Assembly: GCF_917563885.1 (NCBI RefSeq)
Contig: NZ_CAKJTG010000021.1
Location: 1 to 64,000, forward strand
Reading direction: 5' to 3'
DNA: 64,000 nt
From: Pseudoneobacillus rhizosphaerae
GTDB lineage: Bacteria > Bacillota > Bacilli > Bacillales > Cytobacillaceae
The notes under the pieces were generated by a model. The model ran no database searches and was not told the origin of the DNA. It worked only from the letters and a program-made list of their open reading frames with translations. The translations under genes and the position numbers were made by a program. Below, piece by piece: positions 52,871-61,609 of the stretch. Positions within the stretch are counted from its first letter, which is position 1, and each line of letters begins with the position of its first letter.

Positions 52871-54100
52871 TTATTGGATTATACCTTGATCTAATGTACT
52901 AGAAACGAGTTTTCCTTTATAGAAGACGGCTTTGCGTTTAGAGCGTCTTGCGACAGCTTCTGCAGAACAACTGGCTTCAATTAAGATCATACTTGCTGCA
53001 TCCCCTACCTTCGGCCAAAGCTGGTTCCCCTCTTTATTTAAGGGTGTAATTCCACCTGTAATATATTTTAGTGATTGTGAGAGTGATATCTCATCTGTCC
53101 ATCTATATTTCTCAATTAAGCGACCTAGTCTTTCAAGTACATCTCCATTGCCTAAGGGAGACCACGTATCAAAGATGTTATCGTTACCAACAGCGACCTC
53201 TACGCCACTTTCGGTTAATAGATTTACTGGAGGAATGTTTCGGCCGATTGGAACACTAGTTACAATTGAAATACCCGCATCTTTTAGAATTTCCGCCATT
53301 TCATACGCTTCTGTTGTTGAAACATCCCCAAGACCAAAGGCATGACTAATAGCCACTCTCCCTTCCCATCCCGCTTGTTTCGTTAAAAGAGCAAGTCGTT
53401 TCATCGTAAAAGTCCCAAGATGTCCAGGATCATGTAAATGTAAATCAATATCGGCATTTCCTTCCACAGCGATATCCATTAGCTCTACTAAAGAAGCTTC
53501 AATATTTTGATCAACTGTGGCAGGATCGACTGCACCTACTATCCCTGCTCCATTCCTTACTGCTTCTCTCACTAGCTGGCCAGAACCTGAACGCAACAAT
53601 CCGTGCTGAGCAAACGCGACAATTTCTGAGCTTACTTTATTTGAATAGTTTCTAAGTGCCTGTTGTACTCCCTCTAGATTCTTTAATCCAACTTCAGGAT
53701 AAATATCCACATGTGTCCGAACATGAGTCGATCCGTAAGCTAATAATTGCCTAAGTAATTCTTCTGCCCGTTCAACTGTATTCGTAGCAAGCGAAGCCAA
53801 GATATTTTTTTCGATTTCACAGCGACCAATGACATTTTTGGCTGGGGTACATGCCCGCCAATGATCTCCTATTAGCGTTTTATCAAGGTGTACATGTTTT
53901 TCTACAAAGGAAGGTAATAGTAACAATTCTTGTGCATCCATCACGGGTAAATCATCCGAAATGCTATCAAGACCACTCGTTATTTTAGAGATCTTTCCAT
54001 CCGATAACAATAAATGAAAAAGGTCGGTTTCAGTCCCTACCACTCTATTATTTTCTTTTTTATATCCGGTTTCTAATCGAACATTCTTTAACCAAAACAT
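52871..54100 (-). CDS. Amidohydrolase, cytosine-deaminase-like (paralog 3)
   Basis: The 409-residue third paralog has metal ligands His69 and His71 in KHVHLDKT, a histidine in DIDLHLHDPGH, a histidine in ISHAFGLG and the aspartate in GNDNIFDTWSPLGNG. All ligands are present. It lies downstream of its own solute-binding lipoprotein (54187), mirroring the binding-protein plus amidohydrolase order at 40257-44403. This suggests duplication of a whole module followed by divergence. The start has the weak GGATGATC ahead, so the exact start is less sure. Confidence 0.87.
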   Translation of the reverse strand: MFWLKNVRLETGYKKENNRVVGTETDLFHLLLSDGKISKITSGLDSISDDLPVMDAQELLLLPSFVEKHVHLDKTLIGDHWRACTPAKNVIGRCEIEKNILASLATNTVERAEELLRQLLAYGSTHVRTHVDIYPEVGLKNLEGVQQALRNYSNKVSSEIVAFAQHGLLRSGSGQLVREAVRNGAGIVGAVDPATVDQNIEASLVELMDIAVEGNADIDLHLHDPGHLGTFTMKRLALLTKQAGWEGRVAISHAFGLGDVSTTEAYEMAEILKDAGISIVTSVPIGRNIPPVNLLTESGVEVAVGNDNIFDTWSPLGNGDVLERLGRLIEKYRWTDEISLSQSLKYITGGITPLNKEGNQLWPKVGDAASMILIEASCSAEAVARRSKRKAVFYKGKLVSSTLDQGIIQ

Positions 54101-54186
54101 ATTATGATCATCCTTTTTTTATAATGTAGGAGCAACATGATAAAAGGGCTTATTCCTTTTGGATATCCCTCTTACCATTATAGATT

Positions 54187-55752
54187 TTATTTGATTGAAA
54201 TATCATTAATTTCTAAGTAGCCTGAAGGACTAATAGCAAATCCCTCAATGTCCTTTGAAATAGCTGCCATATTTTCAATCACACGAACTGGAATATAAGG
54301 AGAATCAGCCATTTCCAACTCTTGCGCTTTTGCATAAAGATTAAGACGTGTTTGGTTGTCTTTTTCACTTCGTGCTGCTTCAATTAAACGGTCCACTTCT
54401 TCATTACTATAAAAGAACGTATTCCCCGCTCCTCCTTGAGAGTTAGTATGGAATAGATTGTATTGATTATAATCAGCATCTCCAGTAGCATTTCTCCAGC
54501 TGATAATAAACATTTCTGAATTGCCGGCATTTGCTTGTTCAACAAATGTTCCATATTCCAAGACTTGAATATTCACTTTAATACCAATTCCTTTTAGCTG
54601 CGATTGTAGTACTTCAGCTAAATTGATTCGTTCTTTGCTATCCATAGTAATCAGCGATGTTTTAAAGCCATTTGGATAACCCGCTTCTGTCAGTAATCTC
54701 TTAGCTTCATTTAAATTATATTCATATGCTTTTAAACCATCATGATATCCGAACACCTTGGATCCCAATAATGTATTGGCTTTTTTTCCAATATTATTAA
54801 AAACTCCGTCAATAATCGCATCCATCTCTACAGCATGTGCAATAGCTTTTCGAACACGAACATCGTTAAAGGGTGCCTTTTGCACGTTAAAGCCAACATA
54901 TTCTGTACCATATCCCTCACTTCTGTAAACTTTTGAGGCTTTTGAGGCTTCTACGGTCGACTTCATCGTTACAGATAGAGGTTCTGCGATATGTGCTTCA
55001 CCTGTTTCGAGCATCGATATTCTTGTTGTTTCTTCAGGGACTACTTTGAATACAACTTTATCAACTTTTGCTTTATCACCCCAATATTTCTCGTTTTTAT
55101 TAAAAGTAATCTCTTGACCCGGCGTCCATGATTCAAAGACAAAAGGTCCAGTTCCATTAGGTTCTTGAATGATATTTTTTCCATATTTTACGATGGTTTT
55201 CGGATTGATAATGCCGCCTTCATGACTAGCAAGAATCGAGAGTAAAGGTGAAAATGGTTCTGTTAATAGGAATTGAACGGTATAGTCATCAACTACCTTC
55301 ACTTCTTTAACCATCTTGAAGACAACCGCTCTAGGTGAAGCCACAGTTGGGTCTAGTAGTCTATCAAATGTAGCTTTTACAGCCTCTGCATTAAAAGCAG
55401 TTCCATCATGAAAAGTTACATCATCTCTTAGCTTAAATTCCCAGGTTGTATCGTCAAGCTGATTCCATTCTGTGGCTAGTAAAGGCTGAATATCAGAATT
55501 TTTATCTCTCCCTACTAACCCTTCGTAAATTTTACGATGGGTGACACTCGCAGCATTGATAGTTGACATAAAATGGTGGTCTAAGTTCTCCGCGTCAGAA
55601 AGTCTTGCGATGACTAAGGTACCGCCATCCTTTGATTGTTTGGCCTTGTCATTTTCTTTTGTGCTGACATCCTTATTGGTAGAACAGCCTGAAATCAAGA
55701 ACACAACCAAAATGACAAGAAATAATTTTCGTAACCCTTGTTTAACCTTCAT
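54187..55752 (-). CDS. ABC transporter substrate-binding lipoprotein (SBP family 5), orphan paralog
   Basis: The 521-residue lipoprotein has lipobox ISGC (Cys23 from the chosen start) and an SBP_bac_5 domain that is closely similar to the one at 42823 along its full length, for example DTTWEFKLRDDVTFHDGTAFN and VRKAIAHAVEMDAIIDGVFN. The ATG at 55752 with GAGGGG nine bases ahead is preferred to the TTG at 55761. No permease or ATPase genes lie beside it, so it probably docks to the transporter encoded at 44703-48579 and widens its substrate range. Confidence 0.9.
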   Translation of the reverse strand: MKVKQGLRKLFLVILVVFLISGCSTNKDVSTKENDKAKQSKDGGTLVIARLSDAENLDHHFMSTINAASVTHRKIYEGLVGRDKNSDIQPLLATEWNQLDDTTWEFKLRDDVTFHDGTAFNAEAVKATFDRLLDPTVASPRAVVFKMVKEVKVVDDYTVQFLLTEPFSPLLSILASHEGGIINPKTIVKYGKNIIQEPNGTGPFVFESWTPGQEITFNKNEKYWGDKAKVDKVVFKVVPEETTRISMLETGEAHIAEPLSVTMKSTVEASKASKVYRSEGYGTEYVGFNVQKAPFNDVRVRKAIAHAVEMDAIIDGVFNNIGKKANTLLGSKVFGYHDGLKAYEYNLNEAKRLLTEAGYPNGFKTSLITMDSKERINLAEVLQSQLKGIGIKVNIQVLEYGTFVEQANAGNSEMFIISWRNATGDADYNQYNLFHTNSQGGAGNTFFYSNEEVDRLIEAARSEKDNQTRLNLYAKAQELEMADSPYIPVRVIENMAAISKDIEGFAISPSGYLEINDISIK

Positions 55753-55882
55753 GGACTCCAACCCCTCATCAATATAATAACTGGCTTTTGTCCGATTATA
55801 ATAAATATTCTGACTTTTTTATTTTAAAATCTTTACCTCCTTTTTCATTATTTCTACTACTTTTTTAAACTTTTTCTACCTT

Positions 55883-57358
55883 TCACTTTTGAATCGACTC
55901 TACGACCTTAAACGATGACGGGAACAATTCTTTCTCTGGAAGCTGTTGATAATCTCTTTCTAGATAGCCTTTTCTCATTTTGTTGAAGTATTTTTGCCCT
56001 TTTTGTTTAATTTCTTCTAAATCAAGATTTGGAATTTGTCGATCCTTCATTACGATTCTTCCATTAATAATCGATAATTTTACGTCTCTACCACTTCCAC
56101 TTACAAACATCGATCGTATCGGGTCATCTGATACGCCCATATGATATCCATCTAAGTCAATTGCGATAATGTCTGCCTTTGCACCTACTGAAATTCGTCC
56201 GAGGTCTTCTCTCCCTAAAAATGCGGCGGCACCTAAAGTAACAGCTCGAAATAAATCAGCATAGGTGGAGTTTTCAACGTCTTCTTCAATCACCCGTGAC
56301 AGCATACTCCCTGTTCGAATGTTCTGGAACATATCTGGTGGAAATGTATCTGTTCCTAGTGCCAGATTAATCCCAGCGCGTTTATATTTCGCAAAAGATT
56401 CTAAAGCTTGACCATGCCTTCCGATAATTAAAGGACAATGAATGACTGTTGTACCCGTTTCTTCTAATAAGGCAAGATCATCACTTTTACCATCCCCTGC
56501 TTCACTGTATCCAGAAATAAAATGTGCATGGGGAATTCCTGTTTTTGGACCTAAGAAGCCAAGATCATATAAATAACGGATTGGCGTAACACCTTTGTTT
56601 TCCAAAATCGTGTGGTATTCAAAGCTCCCTTGAGCAGCATGGAGTTTGATTGGTACATCTAGTTTTTCACTATAGTATTTTGTCTGCTTTAGGCTTTCTT
56701 CCGTTTGACACTCGATTCGTTCTGGAGCTAACATTCCTCTAATTAATCCATCATAGGCTCCATCAAATTCTTCGACAAATCTAACAGCCCTTTGTAGTCC
56801 TGCTCGTCCTGCTTCTTCATCCCAGAAGAGCTTTATTGCTCCATCAGGCTTGACAACCCTGATCCCAGATTGGTAGCTTGGTCCTAAGTAAATTCTTAAA
56901 CCTAGGTTTCCTGCATGATGGGCAGCCGCAACTAATTCTTCATACGTTTCAGCCCATTTTTTATAAAAAACAGAGGTGATCGGCATTGCCGTTGTTATCC
57001 CATGAAGAATAAGCTGTGAATAAGCATATAGGGATTTAAATGCTTCCTCTTCCTCGTTCATGACCTCATGATGCCCCTGCTCAATATAACGTTCAGACCA
57101 TAACAAATTTTTTGATTTTGTAGCGGGTGCTTCTAAATGTAATATATCATGATCAATATCTCCTAGTGCATTTAAATCAATAAATCCCGGACTAATAACT
57201 GCGTTACCTGCATCCATTTCTTCGTCTACTTCATTAGGATAATTTTTCCCAACAAAAATAATCGTATCGTTTTCAAATACGACCTCGGCATGTTCGATTA
57301 AAACATGACCGGATCCATTATAGCCAATCACATATCTACCTTTAAGTTTGGTTTTCAA
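55883..57358 (-). CDS. Amidohydrolase family protein with unusual metal site
   Basis: The 491-residue protein has the amidohydrolase barrel and flanking beta-sandwich of chlorohydrolase/8-oxoguanine-deaminase-like enzymes: C-terminal ALGTDTFPPDMFQNIR with the metal aspartate, a histidine in PIKLHAAQG and one in IPHAHFISG. At the usual GFIDxHxH site it reads GFIDLNALGDIDHD (residues 59-72), so the canonical His-x-His pair is absent, and His70 or His74 may stand in. It could be a deaminase with an altered metal centre, and the substrate is unknown. It follows the orphan binding protein on the same strand, 130 bases further upstream. Confidence 0.82.
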   Translation of the reverse strand: MKTKLKGRYVIGYNGSGHVLIEHAEVVFENDTIIFVGKNYPNEVDEEMDAGNAVISPGFIDLNALGDIDHDILHLEAPATKSKNLLWSERYIEQGHHEVMNEEEEAFKSLYAYSQLILHGITTAMPITSVFYKKWAETYEELVAAAHHAGNLGLRIYLGPSYQSGIRVVKPDGAIKLFWDEEAGRAGLQRAVRFVEEFDGAYDGLIRGMLAPERIECQTEESLKQTKYYSEKLDVPIKLHAAQGSFEYHTILENKGVTPIRYLYDLGFLGPKTGIPHAHFISGYSEAGDGKSDDLALLEETGTTVIHCPLIIGRHGQALESFAKYKRAGINLALGTDTFPPDMFQNIRTGSMLSRVIEEDVENSTYADLFRAVTLGAAAFLGREDLGRISVGAKADIIAIDLDGYHMGVSDDPIRSMFVSGSGRDVKLSIINGRIVMKDRQIPNLDLEEIKQKGQKYFNKMRKGYLERDYQQLPEKELFPSSFKVVESIQK

Positions 57359-57531
57359 TTGTTTTACTCCCTTCCAAAGTATACTATTATTACATATTAA
57401 AATTATAGATAATATTGGTTATTGTTATTTTCAGAATTATTACTCCTTTTTAAAATATTTCTACTTTTAACAAATAAAAAAAATAATTTTGATATACTAA
57501 AAGAAATGTAGCTAGAAAGTGAAGGTTAATG

Positions 57532-58413
57532 ATGAAACATACTATTATTTATAAAACAATCAATCAACTTAAACTTAAGGCTGACTTCTATGGGACTGAC
57601 CAGGACGATGCCCCTGTCGTTGTTTATATTCATGGTGGAGGCTTAATTTGGGGATCTAGGAAAGATATTAGCGAAGAAATGATCCAACTTTACACCCAAA
57701 ACGGCTTTGCAGTTTTTTCGATTGATTACAGGCTAGCACCTGAATCAAAATTAGCTGACATCCTTGAGGACGTACAAGATGCTCTCTTTTGGTTAGAAGT
57801 GGAAGGGATGAAACAATTCTCCATTGATTCGAAACGGATAGCAGTAATAGGAGGCTCTGCTGGTGGTTTTCTTGCTCTTTGTACAGGCACCTTTAAAAAT
57901 AAACCTCGAGCTATTGTCTCTTTTTATGGATATGGAGATCTTAGAGCAAAGTGGGCCATGAATCCTAGTACCTTTTATCTTCAAAAGGAACTGATTCCAA
58001 AAGACCTTGCATTGAAACTATTATCAGACAAGATCCTATCAGAAGGGCCTGTTCAAGATCGCTATCTTTTCTATTTATATGCGAGACAGCAAGGGGTTTG
58101 GGTTCAAGAGATTACTGGTTTTAACTCATCTAATGATGAACTATTGAAGTTATGTCCAATTTATCAGGTTACCGAGGAGTATCCATCTACTTTATTTTTG
58201 CATGGGACAAATGACACTGATGTTCCATACGAGCAATCAATCTTTATGAGAGCTGCGCTTATTAAAAATGGTGTTTACGGAAGATTGATTACGATTCCTA
58301 ATGGTGAGCATGTATTTGAAAAGGATATTCATGATCCAATTGTTCAAGATGCTCTTAATCAGGTGATTGAGTTTCTAAAAACACAATTATCAAATTGGAT
58401 AAGGTTGTCATAG
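57532..58413 (+). CDS. Alpha/beta hydrolase (esterase/lipase, HSL-like)
   Basis: The 293-residue protein has the oxyanion motif HGGG (in YIHGGGLIWG), nucleophile motif GGSAGG, the acid in LFLHGTNDTDVP and a C-terminal histidine in NGEHVFE. This is the hormone-sensitive-lipase-like pattern for hydrolysis of small esters or lactones. The second of two tandem ATGs (57532) has GAAGG six bases ahead. No signal peptide is seen. It is a single gene with its own terminator, and its link to the amidohydrolase locus is only by position. Confidence 0.87.
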   Translation: MKHTIIYKTINQLKLKADFYGTDQDDAPVVVYIHGGGLIWGSRKDISEEMIQLYTQNGFAVFSIDYRLAPESKLADILEDVQDALFWLEVEGMKQFSIDSKRIAVIGGSAGGFLALCTGTFKNKPRAIVSFYGYGDLRAKWAMNPSTFYLQKELIPKDLALKLLSDKILSEGPVQDRYLFYLYARQQGVWVQEITGFNSSNDELLKLCPIYQVTEEYPSTLFLHGTNDTDVPYEQSIFMRAALIKNGVYGRLITIPNGEHVFEKDIHDPIVQDALNQVIEFLKTQLSNWIRLS

Positions 58414-58430
58414 GTTTGACAACCTTTTTT
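58401..58430 (+). terminator. Terminator of the hydrolase gene
   Basis: AAGGTTGTCA (58401-58410) and TGACAACCTT (58417-58426) form a perfect 10-bp stem followed by TTTT. The stop codon is in the loop. Confidence 0.88.
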
Positions 58431-58474
58431 GTTATTTCAAAATTCATGTGACTGCTTTCGAAAGGTTTAACCAT

Positions 58475-58520
58475 TTGACTACCTCTTATTACGGTGATAT
58501 AGTTACCTAGGTAACTATAT
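58475..58520 (+). promoter_or_regulatory. Promoter with overlapping MarR-type operator
   Basis: TTGACT (58475-58480), a 17-base spacer and TATAGT (58498-58503) form a sigma-A promoter. A perfect 24-bp palindrome (58497-58520, half-site ATATAGTTACCT) covers the -10 and start region, so the MarR protein encoded next should repress its own operon. Confidence 0.8.
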
Positions 58521-58554
58521 TATTAAAGTACTGTTTGGAGTGATTTTCCTAAAA

Positions 58555-58968
58555 ATGAATACACATGAAATTTTCCATACGATTAATCAATTATCCCGTT
58601 ATTTAACTAATCGTATAAACGAGGAATTAAAACCGTTAGGAATTTATAGTTCTCAGTGGACCGTCATTTATGTTTTAAAAACAAAAGGAAGTTTAACTCA
58701 AAAAGAGATTTGTCAATATTTAGCTATAGAGGCACCACCTATGACTCGAACAATACAAAGATTGCTGACTCAAGGGTACGTGAAACAAATTCAAGGGAAA
58801 GATAAAAGGGAAAAGTATATTCAACTTACCGAGGTGGCATTAGAAAAATATCCTACTTGGGAGGCTGCCACCTTGCAGGTAAATGATTCATTGTTATCGG
58901 CTATCCCTAGTCATTCACATGAAGAATTATCTCAACAGTTGAAAGGTTGGTATAAACAATTATCATAG
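58555..58968 (+). CDS. MarR-family transcriptional regulator
   Basis: The winged-helix protein of about 137 residues has the MarR fold: an N-terminal dimerisation helix, recognition segment LTQKEICQYLAIEAPPMTRTIQRL and the wing GYVKQIQGKDKREKYIQLT. It likely represses itself and the MFS pump that follows 14 bases later. The operator is the perfect palindrome at 58497-58520. The start is uncertain: ATG 58555 has no close ribosome binding site (GGAG 15 bases away), and GTG at 58540 is an alternative with the site too close. Confidence 0.88.
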   Translation: MNTHEIFHTINQLSRYLTNRINEELKPLGIYSSQWTVIYVLKTKGSLTQKEICQYLAIEAPPMTRTIQRLLTQGYVKQIQGKDKREKYIQLTEVALEKYPTWEAATLQVNDSLLSAIPSHSHEELSQQLKGWYKQLS

Positions 58969-58982
58969 ATAGGAGAATGTAA

Positions 58983-60176
58983 GTGGAACAATCAACTAGA
59001 TTATGGACAAAAGATTTTATAGGTATTTCCTTAAGTAATTTTTTCTTATTTATGACCTTTTACTTTTTACTTGTTAGTTTACCGGTACTAGTCATACAAC
59101 AATTTGGTAGCTCGAAAACAGAGGCTGGGTTGATCACCACTGTTTTTTTATTTTCAGCCATTCTTATTAGGCCATTGGCAGGCTATGCAATAGAAAAGCT
59201 AGGTTATAAAAAAATTTTTATTACTTCCCTAGTTATCTTTCTTGGTTCATCAACACTTTACTTTTTTGCGGAAACAATGGTCACATTATTAGTAGTTCGT
59301 TTTCTGCATGGAATTGGTTTTGGGATGGCAACTACCGCTGCCGGTGGAATAGTTGCTACTATTATTCCTAAATCCCGTAGTGGTGAAGGTATGGGATATT
59401 TTATTATGTCTGCTAGTATGGCAATGGTACTTGGTCCTTTTATTGGATTGACAGCTATCCAACAAGGCGATCCAACGGTATTATATTCTATTAGTGTGTT
59501 GTGCTCTTTACTTGCCTTGATTACAGGGCTAATCATTCGGTTCCCAGTCATTGATGCAATGGAAACTGTACGATCTGATTTTCGTTTTCAAAACTTTTTT
59601 GCAACTGCTGCTATTCCGATTGCCATTGTCGGAGCCTTTTTTGCCATCGTATACTCGGGAATTCTCTCCTTTGTTTCCGTTTATGCTAAAGAAATTGGCT
59701 TAATCGAGGTTTCTAGTTTTTTCTTCGTTGTTTACGCAGTTGTTTTATTATTATCAAGACCTTTTACTGGGAAATGGTTTGACCTTTATGGCCCTAATGT
59801 AATCATCTATCCGGCTATTGTAGTTTTTGCTATTGGGATGTATGTATTGAGTGGATCTCATACTGCAGTTGGTTTTCTAATCTCAGCTGCATTAATCGGA
59901 ATTGGTTACGGCACTATCTTTCCAAGCCTCCAAACCATTGCAATTCAAAAAGTGGCTCCTTCTAAAAAAGGGATGGCTACAGCAACATTTCTATCGATAT
60001 TTGATATCGGTATTGGCTTTGGATCCTTTATTGTTGGAATGATAGTGGCAGAAGTCGGATTTCGATCTTTCTATTTAAGCAGTTCACTTTATGTTTTAGC
60101 TGGTATTATTGTTTATTTTGTTTTACATTCGCGAAAACAGAATGCTCAAAAAACAAAGCAAGAAGTTTCCGTATAA
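58983..60176 (+). CDS. MFS transporter, probable multidrug or metabolite efflux pump
   Basis: The 397-residue protein has 12 membrane helices and the MFS motif A region between helices 2 and 3 (GYAIEKLGYKK). The second half has the matching RPFTGKWFDLYG segment. It starts with GTG after TAGGAG. It forms an operon with the MarR gene, the standard arrangement for inducible efflux. The substrate is unknown. Confidence 0.88.
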   Translation: MEQSTRLWTKDFIGISLSNFFLFMTFYFLLVSLPVLVIQQFGSSKTEAGLITTVFLFSAILIRPLAGYAIEKLGYKKIFITSLVIFLGSSTLYFFAETMVTLLVVRFLHGIGFGMATTAAGGIVATIIPKSRSGEGMGYFIMSASMAMVLGPFIGLTAIQQGDPTVLYSISVLCSLLALITGLIIRFPVIDAMETVRSDFRFQNFFATAAIPIAIVGAFFAIVYSGILSFVSVYAKEIGLIEVSSFFFVVYAVVLLLSRPFTGKWFDLYGPNVIIYPAIVVFAIGMYVLSGSHTAVGFLISAALIGIGYGTIFPSLQTIAIQKVAPSKKGMATATFLSIFDIGIGFGSFIVGMIVAEVGFRSFYLSSSLYVLAGIIVYFVLHSRKQNAQKTKQEVSV

Positions 60177-60215
60177 AAAGAGGTGAGTCTATGTTTATAG
60201 ACTCACCTCTTTTTT
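60175..60215. terminator. Strong bidirectional terminator
   Basis: AAAAAGAGGTGAGTCTAT (60175-60192) and its reverse complement (60197-60214) form a perfect 18-bp stem with a 4-base loop between convergent genes. It overlaps both stop codons. Confidence 0.92.
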
Positions 60216-60978
60216 AGAATTGATAACAAAGGTTACTTAATGTTCCAAACTCATAGTTTCGAAAAAGGACTTTAGCATTATCTAGTGAATCAGCACTTCC
60301 CATCGCAATGTAAAGTGGAACGAAATGCTCAGCTCTTGGAACAGCCATTTGAGCATGTGGAGCCAATTTTTCATACTCAAATAGGTCATTAAGTTGATTA
60401 TCTTTGATTTTTCCTATTAGCCAGTCATCAAATTCAACTGCCCAAGGTTCAGGAGTTGATTGCCCCCATTTGATGATTCTTAAATTATGAACCGTAACAC
60501 CACTACCAATGACTAAAATATCTTCTTCACCAAGACCACGTAAGGCTTTTCCAATCTCATATTGTTTTTCTGGATGCAAAAATGGATTGACTGAGATTTG
60601 GACTACTGGGATATCTGCCTTTGGAAATAATCTGCGTAACAGCGTCCAAGATCCATGGTCAAGGCCTCTAGTCATATCCTTACGTACAGATATTCCTTGT
60701 TTGATAAACTTTTCTTCAATTATATTGGCTAATGAAGATGAACCTTTTGCTGGGTATTTTATTTGATACAGCTCATCAGGGAATCCATAAAAATCGTAGA
60801 TGGTTTCATACTGCTCATCGGATGATGAAATTGTAAGGACATCACTCTCCCAATGTGCTGTGAAAATAACTATTGCCTTTGGTTGTAGTGTTTTACCGAA
60901 TTGTTCAAGAAATCTAGTATATTCCTTATCCTCAATCGCATTCATTGGTGATCCATGTGCTAAAAATAATGATTGCAT
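60214..60978 (-). CDS. DODA-type (class III extradiol) ring-opening dioxygenase family protein
   Basis: The 254-residue protein matches the YgiD/DODA family. It has AHGSPMNAIED at the N-terminus (metal-binding His8), FTAHWESD about residue 46, GLDHGSWTLLRRLFP in the middle and a C-terminal PRAEHFVPLYIAMG. It uses a single non-haem metal to open catechol-like rings, and the physiological substrate is unknown in most bacteria. The frame is open upstream, but the ATG at 60978 follows GGAGGG with correct spacing. It is divergent from an HxlR regulator. Confidence 0.88.
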   Translation of the reverse strand: MQSLFLAHGSPMNAIEDKEYTRFLEQFGKTLQPKAIVIFTAHWESDVLTISSSDEQYETIYDFYGFPDELYQIKYPAKGSSSLANIIEEKFIKQGISVRKDMTRGLDHGSWTLLRRLFPKADIPVVQISVNPFLHPEKQYEIGKALRGLGEEDILVIGSGVTVHNLRIIKWGQSTPEPWAVEFDDWLIGKIKDNQLNDLFEYEKLAPHAQMAVPRAEHFVPLYIAMGSADSLDNAKVLFRNYEFGTLSNLCYQF

Positions 60979-61002
60979 ATTTTTCCCTCCAGACATTTAG
61001 TT

Positions 61003-61049
61003 ACTTACTTTATGTAAGTTAGTATAATTTCATAATTTAAATACGTCAA
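61003..61049 (-). promoter_or_regulatory. Promoter and operator of the dioxygenase gene
   Basis: On the minus strand TTGACG (61044-61049), a 17-base spacer and TATACT (61021-61026) form a good sigma-A promoter. Just downstream lies the inverted repeat ACTTAC-N5-GTAAGT (61003-61019), and a further half-site AACTTACTT overlaps the -35. These are likely sites for the divergent HxlR-type regulator. Confidence 0.7.
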
Positions 61050-61125
61050 GTAAGTTTTTTTCAAAACATAAATATGTTATTAAAAATAAATTTAGGTTAT
61101 AATAAAGTATGAGAGGTGATGTGAA

Positions 61126-61446
61126 ATGGACCAATCTTCTATATTATGTCCACGATTTGCAAAAGCGATGAAAATGATGGGTCAACGATGGACAGGTTTA
61201 GTTATTTATCAGTTACTCACGGGTCCCCAACGTTTTTGTTCAATCGAATCTTCCCTCCCAATCAGTGGAAGACTACTATCAGAACGACTTAAGGAACTAG
61301 AACAAGAGGGAATTGTAAAAAGGGAAGTTTTCCCTGAGACACCTGTGCGGATTGAATATTCATTGACTGAAAAAGGAATGGCCCTAGAGCCGTTACTGAG
61401 AGAACTTGAAAAGTGGTCACAAAATTGGATCGAAGTTGAAAACTAG
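61126..61446 (+). CDS. HxlR-family transcriptional regulator
   Basis: The 106-residue winged-helix protein begins with the HxlR signature CPRFAKAMKMMGQRWTGLVIYQL (Cys8). It continues with RFCSIESSLPISGRLLSERLKELEQEGIVKREVF, the recognition helix and wing. The single cysteine at position 8 is the place used by redox- or electrophile-sensing relatives. AGAGGTG precedes the ATG. It faces the dioxygenase gene and probably controls it. A weak hairpin (61474-61505) and then a strong one follow. Confidence 0.9.
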   Translation: MDQSSILCPRFAKAMKMMGQRWTGLVIYQLLTGPQRFCSIESSLPISGRLLSERLKELEQEGIVKREVFPETPVRIEYSLTEKGMALEPLLRELEKWSQNWIEVEN

Positions 61447-61473
61447 ACTGTTAGTTTATATAGATTAATTTTG

Positions 61474-61510
61474 AAAAGGTGTTCAGTATTGGATATCCAC
61501 CTTTTTTATT
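61474..61510 (+). terminator. Probable terminator of the HxlR gene
   Basis: AAAAGGTG (61474-61481) and CACCTTTT (61498-61505) can pair over a 16-base loop and are followed by T residues. It is weaker than the hairpin at 61527. Confidence 0.5.
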
Positions 61511-61526
61511 TGACTAAATAAATACA

Positions 61527-61565
61527 AAAAAGCCGGCTCAAATTAAATTTGAGCCGGCTTTTTTT
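61527..61565. terminator. Strong bidirectional terminator
   Basis: The sequence AAAAAGCCGGCTCAAATT (61527-61544) and its reverse complement (61546-61563) are perfectly inverted around one base, with T runs on both strands. Confidence 0.88.
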
Positions 61566-61609
61566 AATTATAAATCGTTTGATGTTTGTTAGGATTGTAC
61601 TTCGTGATT

